Assembly (NCBI GenBank): GCA_937906475.1
Contig: CALCZA010000179.1
Coordinates: 1-56,725, forward strand
Direction: 5' to 3'
DNA: 56,725 nt
Source: an uncultured bacterium
GTDB taxonomy: Bacteria; Planctomycetota; UBA1135; UBA2386
Shown: positions 43,119 to 51,001 of the stretch, piece after piece
Layout: each line of letters begins with the position of its first letter
Position numbering within the stretch: position 1 is the first letter of the stretch
The notes under the pieces: model-generated
The model's input: only the letters and a program-made list of their open reading frames with translations
Told to the model about the DNA's origin: nothing
Database searches by the model: none
Translations under genes and position numbers: made by a program

Positions 43119-45116
43119 TTGCGATACACCCGCCTCATTGCCACTGCCGCGCTACTCGCGCTCGCAGCCTCTACCCCAGTCCTCGCGCAACAGACGAGCA
43201 AACCAAGTGCGACCGGCAGCGTGCGTGTCACGCCACCCGTGCTGACGCTCCCGGTCGGCGCAACCAAGCAACTCAGCGGCGAGATTCTTGATGTTGGCGG
43301 ACGCCCTGCGGAAGGCCGCTTGATGTACATCTCGCGCAACCGACGGGCGCTACGCGTCAGCCGCAGCGGCGAAGTCACCGCCATCAAGCCAGGTAACTAT
43401 GAGGTCGTGGTGCGCGCCGTGCTCGCATCAGGCCGCGGCCCGGAAGCAATGGTGGTGGTTACCGTGCCCCATCCCGAACCGGCCGCGATCAACGTCAGCA
43501 ACGCGCCAAGCAAGCTGTATCTCGGCACCACCGTGCGCGTCACCGGCGCGGTCGTCGACAAAGACGATGTCGTGCGCGACGACCTCGAAGTCGCGTTCGC
43601 CAGCAGCGACCAGGACACCTTTGCGATCGACGGCTTCGGCTACATATCGGCGAGCAAGGCGGGTTCGGCAACGCTAAAGGTCAGTGGCGGTGGCTTGTCG
43701 TCCGAGCACGCGATCGAGGTCCTGCCAAACCCCGTGCGCAGCATCAACGTCACGACGCCGAGCGACACGGTTCGCACTGGCGATGTCGTGCGCTTTGACG
43801 CGGACCTAAGCGGTGACAACGGCGCCACATTGCGCGACATCCCGGTCTTCTACACGGTGCAGGCAACGCCAGATGACACGCTCGGCAACGCCGCCACTGG
43901 CCAGATCAAACAAGACGGTCGCTTCGTCGCCGAGAAGCCGGGGCTCTACACAATCGTCGCGACATGCGGCAACGCCGTCGGTCGCAAGACCATCCGCTGC
44001 AACGAGCGCCTCAGCCAGAAGCGCAAGCTAAAGAAAATCGGGCACGGTGCCGTGCTCGATGTGCACACTTCCGACTTATGGGTTTGGGAAGGTGTCGACG
44101 GCCGTGACTACTGCGTCACCGGCACGTGGGGCGCCAATGGCGACGCGATCTTCTGGGACGTCACCGACCCCGAGCGCATCGAACGCATCGCGACCGTCAC
44201 TGTCGACGCCCGCACCGTCAATGACGTCAAGGTGTCCGAAGATGGCCGCCTCTGCATCATCAGTCGCGAAGGCGCCTCCGACCGCAAGAACGGCCTCGTC
44301 GCGTTTGATGTCACCAACCCGCGCAAGCCCGAGCGCATCGCCGAGTTCAACGACGAGTTAACCGGCGGCGTACACAATCTATTCATCGACAAGGGCTACG
44401 CCTACGCACTGAGCGCCGGTCGTCGCTACGACATCCTCGACATCAAGAACCCGCGGGCACCGACCCGCGTTGGCTCCTACCAGATCTTCGAGCCAGGCGC
44501 GTCGATCCACGATGTCTGGGTTGAAGATGGCATCGCCTACTCAGCTAACTGGCGCTACGGCCTGCACCTCGTCGACGTCGGCAACGGCATCAAGGGCGGT
44601 TCACCATCCAACCCCGTCAAAATTGGCAACTACGCCTACCCAAGTGGCTGGAACCACGCGGTGTTCCCGTGGCGCAGTCCGGACACCAACAAGTTCTATG
44701 TGATCGGTGGCGACGAAGCTTTCCCGCACGGCTTGTTCACCAAGGACCATCCGACCTACGCGCGCGGTTGGGTGCACTTCATCGACTTCACCGACCTCAA
44801 CAACCCGCAAGAAGTCGCTCGCTATGAAGTTCCGGAAGCCGGCACCCACAACCTGTGGATGGACGGGAACTTGATGTATGTCGCCTACTACAACGGCGGC
44901 CTGCGCGTCGTCGACGTTTCTGGCGAACTGATGGGCGACCTTTACCAACAAGGCCGCGAAATCGCCTGGTTCAAGCCAACGCATCCGAAGGGCGTCGTAC
45001 CGAACGCGTCGATGGTTTGGGGACCGCAACCCTACAAGGGCAAGATCTTCTTCTCCGACTGGAACTCGGGCCTGTGGTGCGTGGAACTCGTCGACGACAA
45101 CGGACGCCGCCGCTGA
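43119..45116 (+). CDS. Secreted Ig-like / LVIVD-repeat protein
   Basis: A 665-aa protein with signal peptide ending at VLAQQ. Residues about 35-300 are three beta-sandwich units of Big-type character (VTPPVLTLPVGATKQLSGEI, INVSNAPSKLYLGTTVRVTG, INVTTPSDTVRTGDVVRF). Residues about 305-660 form a beta-propeller of LVIVD repeats (LVAFDVTNPRKPERIAEF, YDILDIKNPRAPTRVGSY, LRVVDVSGELMGD). The start codon is TTG, fixed by AGGAG 6 nt upstream. Its stop overlaps the next start (TGATG), so the two products are made together and may form a complex. The function is not known. Confidence 0.88.
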   Translation: MRYTRLIATAALLALAASTPVLAQQTSKPSATGSVRVTPPVLTLPVGATKQLSGEILDVGGRPAEGRLMYISRNRRALRVSRSGEVTAIKPGNYEVVVRAVLASGRGPEAMVVVTVPHPEPAAINVSNAPSKLYLGTTVRVTGAVVDKDDVVRDDLEVAFASSDQDTFAIDGFGYISASKAGSATLKVSGGGLSSEHAIEVLPNPVRSINVTTPSDTVRTGDVVRFDADLSGDNGATLRDIPVFYTVQATPDDTLGNAATGQIKQDGRFVAEKPGLYTIVATCGNAVGRKTIRCNERLSQKRKLKKIGHGAVLDVHTSDLWVWEGVDGRDYCVTGTWGANGDAIFWDVTDPERIERIATVTVDARTVNDVKVSEDGRLCIISREGASDRKNGLVAFDVTNPRKPERIAEFNDELTGGVHNLFIDKGYAYALSAGRRYDILDIKNPRAPTRVGSYQIFEPGASIHDVWVEDGIAYSANWRYGLHLVDVGNGIKGGSPSNPVKIGNYAYPSGWNHAVFPWRSPDTNKFYVIGGDEAFPHGLFTKDHPTYARGWVHFIDFTDLNNPQEVARYEVPEAGTHNLWMDGNLMYVAYYNGGLRVVDVSGELMGDLYQQGREIAWFKPTHPKGVVPNASMVWGPQPYKGKIFFSDWNSGLWCVELVDDNGRRR

Positions 45117-46231
45117 TGCGCGGAACCATGCAAGGGCCGGCACTGCTGGCTTCGTTATTGATCGGGTTCGCAGCTAACACGGCGGCCGCGCAAGAAGTGA
45201 CGCAAGCAGATGTGCCGGCGCACGGCATCTATCGCGTCTACGTCGCGTGCGAGTCCGCCGACGAAGTCCACCGCATCGCCTTCGACGGGAAGCATGCCAA
45301 GGTCGAGAAGGTGATCGAAGTCGGCTACCAACCAACCGACATTGAAGGCCCGCATGGCCTGACCGTCGGTCCGAAGGGCAAGTATTGGTATCTATCGATC
45401 GCGCATGGCAAACCATTCGGCTTGCTCTACAAGTACCGCACTGACACCGACGAGCTAGTCGGCGAATGCGAACTGGGCATGTTCCCGGCGACGATGCAGA
45501 TCAGCCCGGCGACGGGCCTGCTCTACTGCGTCAACTTCAACCTGCACGGTCGCATGCTGCCGAGCACGGTATCGATCGTCGACCCAGACGCGATGGTCGA
45601 AGTAGCGCGCACGGTCACCGGCGCCATGCCGCACGGCTCGCGACTCAGCAAGGATGGACGCCTTCACTATTCATGCGCGATGATGTCCGGCGAATTGTAT
45701 GAAATCGACGCGTTATCGTTCGCCGTCAAGCGCAACTTGCAACTCGACATCAACCTGCCTAAGGGTCACGCGTCCGAGGCCAAGCCGACGTGGGTGTCGC
45801 CGCATCCAGATGGCAAACACCTGTATGCGGCACTCAACGGCAAGGCAACGATCGTCGAAGTAGATACCGAGAGTTGGTCGGTCAGTCGTCGGTTCACGAC
45901 CGGCAAGGGTCCCTACAACCTCGACATCACCGCCGACGGCAAGACGCTTGTCGCGACCTACAAAACGGAAGGTGCGATTGGTATCTGGGACCTCGCCGAC
46001 CGCAGCCACAAGAACGGCAAGGAACTAGCGCGCTTCAAGTCGACGCAACGCGTCACGCACGGCGTCGTGATCAGCCCCGATGGCCGCTACGCGTTCGTTA
46101 GCTCGGAAGGCAAGAACAACGATCCGGGCGCGCTCGATGTGGTCGACCTCAAGACCAACAAGCTCGTGGCATCCGCCGCAGTTGCTTTGCAGGCGGGCGG
46201 CGTCGCGTTCTTCGAACACGCGGCCAAGTAG
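45116..46231 (+). CDS. Secreted YVTN/cytochrome-D1-like beta-propeller protein
   Basis: A 371-aa protein with signal peptide (LLASLLIGFAANTAAAQ). Repeats such as YRVYVACESADEVHRIAF, LNGKATIVEVDTESWSV and ISPDGRYAFVSSEGKNNDPG are those of YVTN/lactonase-like seven-bladed propellers. No lactonase metal site is evident, so a binding role is as likely as catalysis. The frame is open further upstream within the LVIVD gene, but ATG 45116 overlaps that gene's stop by 1 nt and starts the signal peptide. The gene ends 6 bp from the stop of the convergent thioredoxin-like gene. Confidence 0.88.
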   Translation: MRGTMQGPALLASLLIGFAANTAAAQEVTQADVPAHGIYRVYVACESADEVHRIAFDGKHAKVEKVIEVGYQPTDIEGPHGLTVGPKGKYWYLSIAHGKPFGLLYKYRTDTDELVGECELGMFPATMQISPATGLLYCVNFNLHGRMLPSTVSIVDPDAMVEVARTVTGAMPHGSRLSKDGRLHYSCAMMSGELYEIDALSFAVKRNLQLDINLPKGHASEAKPTWVSPHPDGKHLYAALNGKATIVEVDTESWSVSRRFTTGKGPYNLDITADGKTLVATYKTEGAIGIWDLADRSHKNGKELARFKSTQRVTHGVVISPDGRYAFVSSEGKNNDPGALDVVDLKTNKLVASAAVALQAGGVAFFEHAAK

Positions 46232-46237
46232 CGGCCA

Positions 46238-47530
46238 CTACTTCCACGCGGCCAGCAAACGCTGCGACTCTGCGAGCAGCCAGTCCGATTCTTCGAACGG
46301 CCGCACGCTGACGTCCTGCCACAGGATGCGGCCCAAGGCATCCACGAGGAATGAGCCATGCAACGCTTCGTCTGAGAACTCGTCCCAGACGCCCCATTGC
46401 TTGAACACCTCGCCTTTCGGGTCACACAAGACATCGAAGTGCAGCGGGTCGACACCGTTCTCGTCGGCGGCCTGACGCGCAGCGCGCACCTGGTTGAGAT
46501 CGTCGGTACCGATGGTCACCACTTCGATGCCGGCGTCGCGGAAACTCGACACCTTTGGATCGAGGTCGGCGAGTTGCGCCACGCAATGGGCGCAACCAAA
46601 GCCGAGGAAGAACACGACCAGAACGGGTTTGCCGCGGTAGTCGGACAACTTCGCCTTACCGCCCATGCCGCGAGCAAGTTCGAAGCCGGTGGCTTGGCGC
46701 GGCTGCCAGGCGGCCCGGCTCGGGTCCAACGCAACGCTGAAGCCGGGCAACAAATCACCGATGCGGTGGGTCACGCTGTGATGTGGGTGCCGTGGGATGC
46801 GGGCAAGCACTCGCAGCTTAGAGGAGAGACCAGCGCCCTTGCTGGCCACTAGTTGGTAGCCAGGCACGATGAAGGGCATCTGATGGAACGTGTCGACAAA
46901 CGCGTTGTGATGCGACAACAACAAATCTCTCTGGGGACGCTTTTGCTCGCCCCCACCTGCGCCAGCATGAACCACCGGAGAATCAACAGCTGCGCTCGTT
47001 TGCAGTCGCTCGACCACCACAAGCTCTCTCGCCAACCGAGCTGTGACGTGCTCGCCTGTGATCTTGACCAGGGCATCAATCAATGCTTCGGCACGACGCC
47101 GCTCGGGCAACTTCTGGAACCTCGCATCGTCAAGCTCCGGTTGGTCGGTCACTCCAAAATACGTCTGGTAAGCGGCCAACAGCAACTGCTCCGAGCCGGA
47201 TGCTGCTGCCCGCCGAGCCAACGCATCATGGCAATGCCGAGCCGCGCGATTTGGCACATCCCGCATCGCCAAAGCCATCAGCAAGTGCGGCATCGGCTTG
47301 GCATCGTCCCGGACCATTAACTCACGGAACATGCGCGCAGCCTCCCAGTGCCAGCCGGCGCGCAGCCGAGCGAGGCCTAGCTCCAATGCCTTCTCAGCTG
47401 TCACCCCAGCAACACGCCGCGCCGGCAAATCACGACTCGGATCCTGCGCCTGCACATCGCTCGCCAGCACGCCAAACGCAACGGTCAGGGATGCAGCGAA
47501 CACAACAGAAGAAGCGGCTAGAAGTCGCAT
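46238..47530 (-). CDS. Exported helical-repeat / peroxiredoxin-like thioredoxin-fold protein
   Basis: A 430-aa protein with signal peptide (MRLLAASSVVFAASLTVAFG). Residues about 40-230 are helical, TPR-like (ALELGLARLRAGWHWEAARMF). Residues about 265-430 are an AhpC/TSA-type thioredoxin fold with GDLLPGFSVAL, PVLVVFFLGFGCAHC (Cys313, Cys316 as CAHC) and GSFLVDALGRILWQDV. Thiol-disulfide exchange or peroxide reduction in the periplasm is likely. The family often serves cytochrome maturation, and several c-type cytochromes are encoded nearby, which fits but does not prove a link. ATG 47530 is preferred over the adjacent ATG 47533 because of the TATGCT box 6 nt upstream. Confidence 0.85.
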   Translation of the reverse strand: MRLLAASSVVFAASLTVAFGVLASDVQAQDPSRDLPARRVAGVTAEKALELGLARLRAGWHWEAARMFRELMVRDDAKPMPHLLMALAMRDVPNRAARHCHDALARRAAASGSEQLLLAAYQTYFGVTDQPELDDARFQKLPERRRAEALIDALVKITGEHVTARLARELVVVERLQTSAAVDSPVVHAGAGGGEQKRPQRDLLLSHHNAFVDTFHQMPFIVPGYQLVASKGAGLSSKLRVLARIPRHPHHSVTHRIGDLLPGFSVALDPSRAAWQPRQATGFELARGMGGKAKLSDYRGKPVLVVFFLGFGCAHCVAQLADLDPKVSSFRDAGIEVVTIGTDDLNQVRAARQAADENGVDPLHFDVLCDPKGEVFKQWGVWDEFSDEALHGSFLVDALGRILWQDVSVRPFEESDWLLAESQRLLAAWK

Positions 47531-47873
47531 CATCGAAGCATAGCAAGGAAGGGCGCAATCTCGTGCCCACCGACCATGCGAGGGCAGATTCGTTGCAAAC
47601 GGGGCATTGCCACGTGTGCTCACGACAAAACTTCTGCAACGTCACGCGAATGCCAACTTATCACGCATCGAGCCAGCCCGAGGCGAGCATTGGGCACGGC
47701 CATCCGGCAGCACAGGTCTGTTTGATGCTGCACAAGCGTCCCAATTATGACTACCTGCATTGTCGAGCAAAGCAACTGCACCGCCTTGCTACTGACTGTA
47801 GTAATCTCCGATCGTGGCACACCGCACCGCCAATCCGAGCGACCGCGGTCGCACCCAGACACCGTCCAACCAC
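47531..47873. other. Divergent intergenic region
   Basis: It separates the thioredoxin-like gene (-) from the efflux-adaptor gene (+). The TATGCT box at 47537-47542 is the only clear signal. A TAATCT (47802-47807) on the plus strand might serve the adaptor gene but lacks a -35 at the right distance. Open frames here have no domain signal. Confidence 0.4.
47537..47542 (-). promoter_or_regulatory. Putative -10 box before the thioredoxin-like gene
   Basis: On the minus strand TATGCT lies exactly 6 nt before ATG 47530. There is no Shine-Dalgarno sequence, which fits a leaderless mRNA. Confidence 0.35.
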
Positions 47874-49607
47874 ATGAGTTCGCGCAAGACGACCATTCCC
47901 CTGCCAACCAGAGCAGAGCATTTTGTGCTCGCAGGCTTGCTGGTTCTGTCCGGCTCTTGCAGCAGAGCGGGTGAGGGTGCGTCTGACGCCCTGATGCGAA
48001 CCGTGACGGCGTCCGACCTGCATATCACCGTGCGGGAGCGGGCGGAGTTGCAGGCAAAGACGGACACGCGAGTCCTTTCGAAACTGGAAGGTCGCAACAC
48101 GCTGATCTACCTGATCCCCGAAGGAACCGTCGCACGCAAGGGCGACAAACTCGCCGAACTGGACGCCAGCCTCATCGAAGAGAAGCGCGCAACTCAGGCC
48201 GTAATCGTGACCAAGGCAGACGCCATGGTGAAGCAGGCACGCAAGAACTTCGAGGTCATGGAGAAGGAGTTACTGGCCGCCGACCGCACGGCTGCCAGTC
48301 GGCTACAGATCGCCAACATCCGGGTCGCGAAGTTCCTTGGCCAAGTTAAAGCCAAGCGCTCGCAAGGCGACAATGGCGAGGCGGGAACCAACCATGCGAT
48401 CGTCCGCGGGCTGCGCAAGCTGATTCAAAGTGAGGGGCTCGAACAACTGATCGCAGACCCGAATCCTGCCGAGTTGATCGAGCTAATGGACGACCTGCTC
48501 ACCGTGGAGAAGGCCCGTAGTTTGGAGATGGGCGGCATGGCCAACCTGGTCATGACCCAAATCGACGAAGTCGAATTGGCACGCGCGGACTTCGAATTAG
48601 CACGAGACACCCTGCTCCACAGCGAACGCTTGGCACAGAAGGGGTTCGTAACCATCAACGAGTTAGCCAGAGACCGCATCAACCACAACCGACAGAGTTC
48701 GCGCGTCTCCATCGCCTGGAACAACCTCAAGCTGCTGATCAAGTTCACGCTTCACGAGTCGTTGATCGAACTGAAGCAGGAGGCCGACAATTCGCAACTC
48801 GGTCTGGAGAGCATTCGCGCCGGCAACGAGGCGAAGCGCGTCAAGCAGTCGGCCGAACTCATCAGCGCCGAAGCCGAGTACACACTGGCCAAAGAGCGTC
48901 TCGATAAGTGGGATGAGCAGATCGCACATGCCATCCTAATTGCGCCGGCGGGTGGCTTGGTTGTCTACGGCCGTGAAGACTGGGACGAACCGGTCTACGA
49001 AGGCATGGAGGTGCGCCAGCGCCAGGACATCGTCATCCTGCCCGACATCCGCACGATGGTCGCCCGAATCAAGGTCCACGAAGCACAGGTCGACAAGGTT
49101 GCAATCGGCCAACCAGCAGACATCAAGATCGATGCGTTTCCCGGCCAGATCTTTAAGGGGCACGTGTCGAAGGTGTCGACGCTGCCTGATCCGTCGTGGC
49201 GCAGCAATCCAATCAAGGTCTACAGCGTGACGGTGTTAGTCGATCGCGACAACAGCACGGGCCAGATCCGCCCCGGCATGAACGGCACCGTCGAAATCGA
49301 AGTAGGCGTGCTGCCGAACGTCGTCAACGTTCCGCTGCCTGCCCTCGATCGCAGCGACGACCAACACTTCATTTGGAAGGCCACGCCCGACGGCCCCGTC
49401 GCAACGCCGGTGAAGTTGGGCAGCAACAACCTGACCCACGTCGAGATTCTTTCGGGGGTGCAGCGAGGAGACCGCATCCACCTGGCCAGACCAACTGGCA
49501 TGCGCCTGCCACAATCGGACGTATCGCCGAAACCTGCCAAGGGCGACACAGTGGACGGCAGCGAAAGCGGCGGCAATCAGGCTGCACCGCCGACCATTGG
49601 CGGCTAA
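47874..49607 (+). CDS. HlyD/MacA-type periplasmic adaptor (efflux)
   Basis: A 577-aa probable lipoprotein (signal with LSGSC, Cys29). A split lipoyl-like domain (LIYLIPEGTVARKGDKLAEL, then HAILIAPAGGLVVYG) brackets a long helical hairpin of about 250 residues (102-349), longer than in MacA. Next come a beta-barrel (VARIKVHEAQVDKVAIGQPADI) and a membrane-proximal domain. It should bridge an inner-membrane transporter and an outer-membrane channel. The MacB-like permease gene follows after 24 nt. No ATPase or TolC gene lies in the window. The frame opens 20 codons upstream, but the export signal starts at MSSRKTT. Confidence 0.88.
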   Translation: MSSRKTTIPLPTRAEHFVLAGLLVLSGSCSRAGEGASDALMRTVTASDLHITVRERAELQAKTDTRVLSKLEGRNTLIYLIPEGTVARKGDKLAELDASLIEEKRATQAVIVTKADAMVKQARKNFEVMEKELLAADRTAASRLQIANIRVAKFLGQVKAKRSQGDNGEAGTNHAIVRGLRKLIQSEGLEQLIADPNPAELIELMDDLLTVEKARSLEMGGMANLVMTQIDEVELARADFELARDTLLHSERLAQKGFVTINELARDRINHNRQSSRVSIAWNNLKLLIKFTLHESLIELKQEADNSQLGLESIRAGNEAKRVKQSAELISAEAEYTLAKERLDKWDEQIAHAILIAPAGGLVVYGREDWDEPVYEGMEVRQRQDIVILPDIRTMVARIKVHEAQVDKVAIGQPADIKIDAFPGQIFKGHVSKVSTLPDPSWRSNPIKVYSVTVLVDRDNSTGQIRPGMNGTVEIEVGVLPNVVNVPLPALDRSDDQHFIWKATPDGPVATPVKLGSNNLTHVEILSGVQRGDRIHLARPTGMRLPQSDVSPKPAKGDTVDGSESGGNQAAPPTIGG

Positions 49608-49631
49608 GGAAGATCGCACAACACGAATACG

Positions 49632-50894
49632 ATGCGCGGATTCCAGACTCTTAGGCTCGGGGTAAAGAGCCTCTTGATGCACCGGTTGCGGTCGTTCCTG
49701 ACCATCCTGGGTCTATTGTTCGGCGTTGCATCCGTGATCTCGATGCTCGCGGTTGGCGAAGGCGCAAGCTACGAAGCACTCGAGCAACTCAAGTCGCTCG
49801 GCCCCACCAACCTGATGGTGCGTAGCCAACGGCCGCCACAAACGTCTGCGTCCAGCCAGGGCAGTCGCAACCAGGCATTCGCCTATGGACTCACCTACAC
49901 GGACGCCGAACGGATTCGCGCGCTGATCCCCCATGCGGAGCATATAGTACGAATTCGTGAAACGCCGCAGAGCCTCCGCCGCGGCTTCCTGTGGGCTAAC
50001 AGCATCGTCGTAGGCACCGACCCGGACTACCTCAAGGTGATGCGGCTCAAGATGGCAAGTGGCCGGTGGCTTTCCCCGCTCGACAGCGATCAGCGCCAAA
50101 ATGCCGCAGTGCTCGGGGCGCAGTTGGCCGCAACGCTCTTTCCCGTTTCGAACCCTATCGGCGAGAGCGTGCAAGCCGGCAACACCAGGTTCACTGTGGT
50201 TGGCCTGCTCGAGAACATGGGTCGTTCCGCGAGTCCGGGTGGCATGGCACTCGACCAGTGCATCTTCGTTCCGCTAACGACCTCACGCGCACGTTACGGA
50301 GACGAGATTCGTCGACGAAGCACAGGAAGCAGCGAGCGCACTCGCATTGAACTGCACGAGATCAAGCTCAAGATGTCGTCAACGAATGACGTCGTGCCGA
50401 CTTCGCTATTGCTGTCCAACCTGCTCGACATCGGCATCCGCCCTCAGGACGACGTCAAGATGATCGTCCCGCTCGAACAGCTTCGTCAACAAGAAGCGAC
50501 GGCGAGGATCTTCAATATCGTGCTTGGCTCGATCGCCTTCATTTCGCTGCTCGTCGGCGGCATCGGCATCATGAACGTGATGTTGGCGACGGTCACCGAA
50601 CGCACGCGTGAGATCGGGATTCGACGCGCGTTGGGAGCTCGCCGGTCCAACATCATCAAGCAGTTCTTGATTGAAACAGTGGTGCTCAGCGGATGCGGCG
50701 GCATTCTCGGTCTCGCACTCGGTCTGATAGTGCCGTTCGCAATCACGCAGTTCAGCGGCAACCTTACGATCGTTCGCCTCGAACACGTGATGCTCGCATT
50801 CTGCATTTCCACCGCGGTTGGGGTGGCCTTTGGGATCTATCCGGCGTGGCGAGCCGCGAACATGGACCCAGTCGACGCCCTTCGCCATTCGTAG
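49632..50894 (+). CDS. MacB/FtsX-type ABC transporter permease
   Basis: A 420-aa permease. The N-terminal membrane helix (LRSFLTILGLLFGVASVISML) is followed by a large periplasmic MacB-PCD domain, residues about 45-280. Three C-terminal helices come next, with the FtsX signature around VGGIGIMNVMLATVTERTREIGIRRALGARR. The MacB ATPase domain, which E. coli MacB carries at its N-terminus, is missing, and no separate ATPase gene adjoins. The pair with the adaptor suggests export of a lipoprotein, peptide or antimicrobial, or mechanotransmission. The gene is in the same operon as the adaptor. Confidence 0.93.
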   Translation: MRGFQTLRLGVKSLLMHRLRSFLTILGLLFGVASVISMLAVGEGASYEALEQLKSLGPTNLMVRSQRPPQTSASSQGSRNQAFAYGLTYTDAERIRALIPHAEHIVRIRETPQSLRRGFLWANSIVVGTDPDYLKVMRLKMASGRWLSPLDSDQRQNAAVLGAQLAATLFPVSNPIGESVQAGNTRFTVVGLLENMGRSASPGGMALDQCIFVPLTTSRARYGDEIRRRSTGSSERTRIELHEIKLKMSSTNDVVPTSLLLSNLLDIGIRPQDDVKMIVPLEQLRQQEATARIFNIVLGSIAFISLLVGGIGIMNVMLATVTERTREIGIRRALGARRSNIIKQFLIETVVLSGCGGILGLALGLIVPFAITQFSGNLTIVRLEHVMLAFCISTAVGVAFGIYPAWRAANMDPVDALRHS

Positions 50895-50911
50895 CACTGG
50901 GCGTTCCGGTG
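50895..50911 (+). terminator. Hairpin directly after the permease stop
   Basis: CACTGG (50895-50900) and CCGGTG (50906-50911) pair with one G-T wobble around a 5-nt loop. It starts at the base after the stop codon and lies between convergent genes. A T-run is lacking. Confidence 0.3.
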
Positions 50912-51001
50912 GTTAGTGGTTGCCTCGCGCGATCAACGTCCAGATGCCCACGCAGGTCATCGGCAATTCAGCCAGCGCAAGACGCTGCAGATCGAATCGG
51001 G

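Noticed and set aside
46226..46243. Inverted repeat AAGTAG/CTACTT between convergent genes
   Set aside because: It is made by the two facing TAG stop codons and the codons next to them; the stem is too short to call a terminator.
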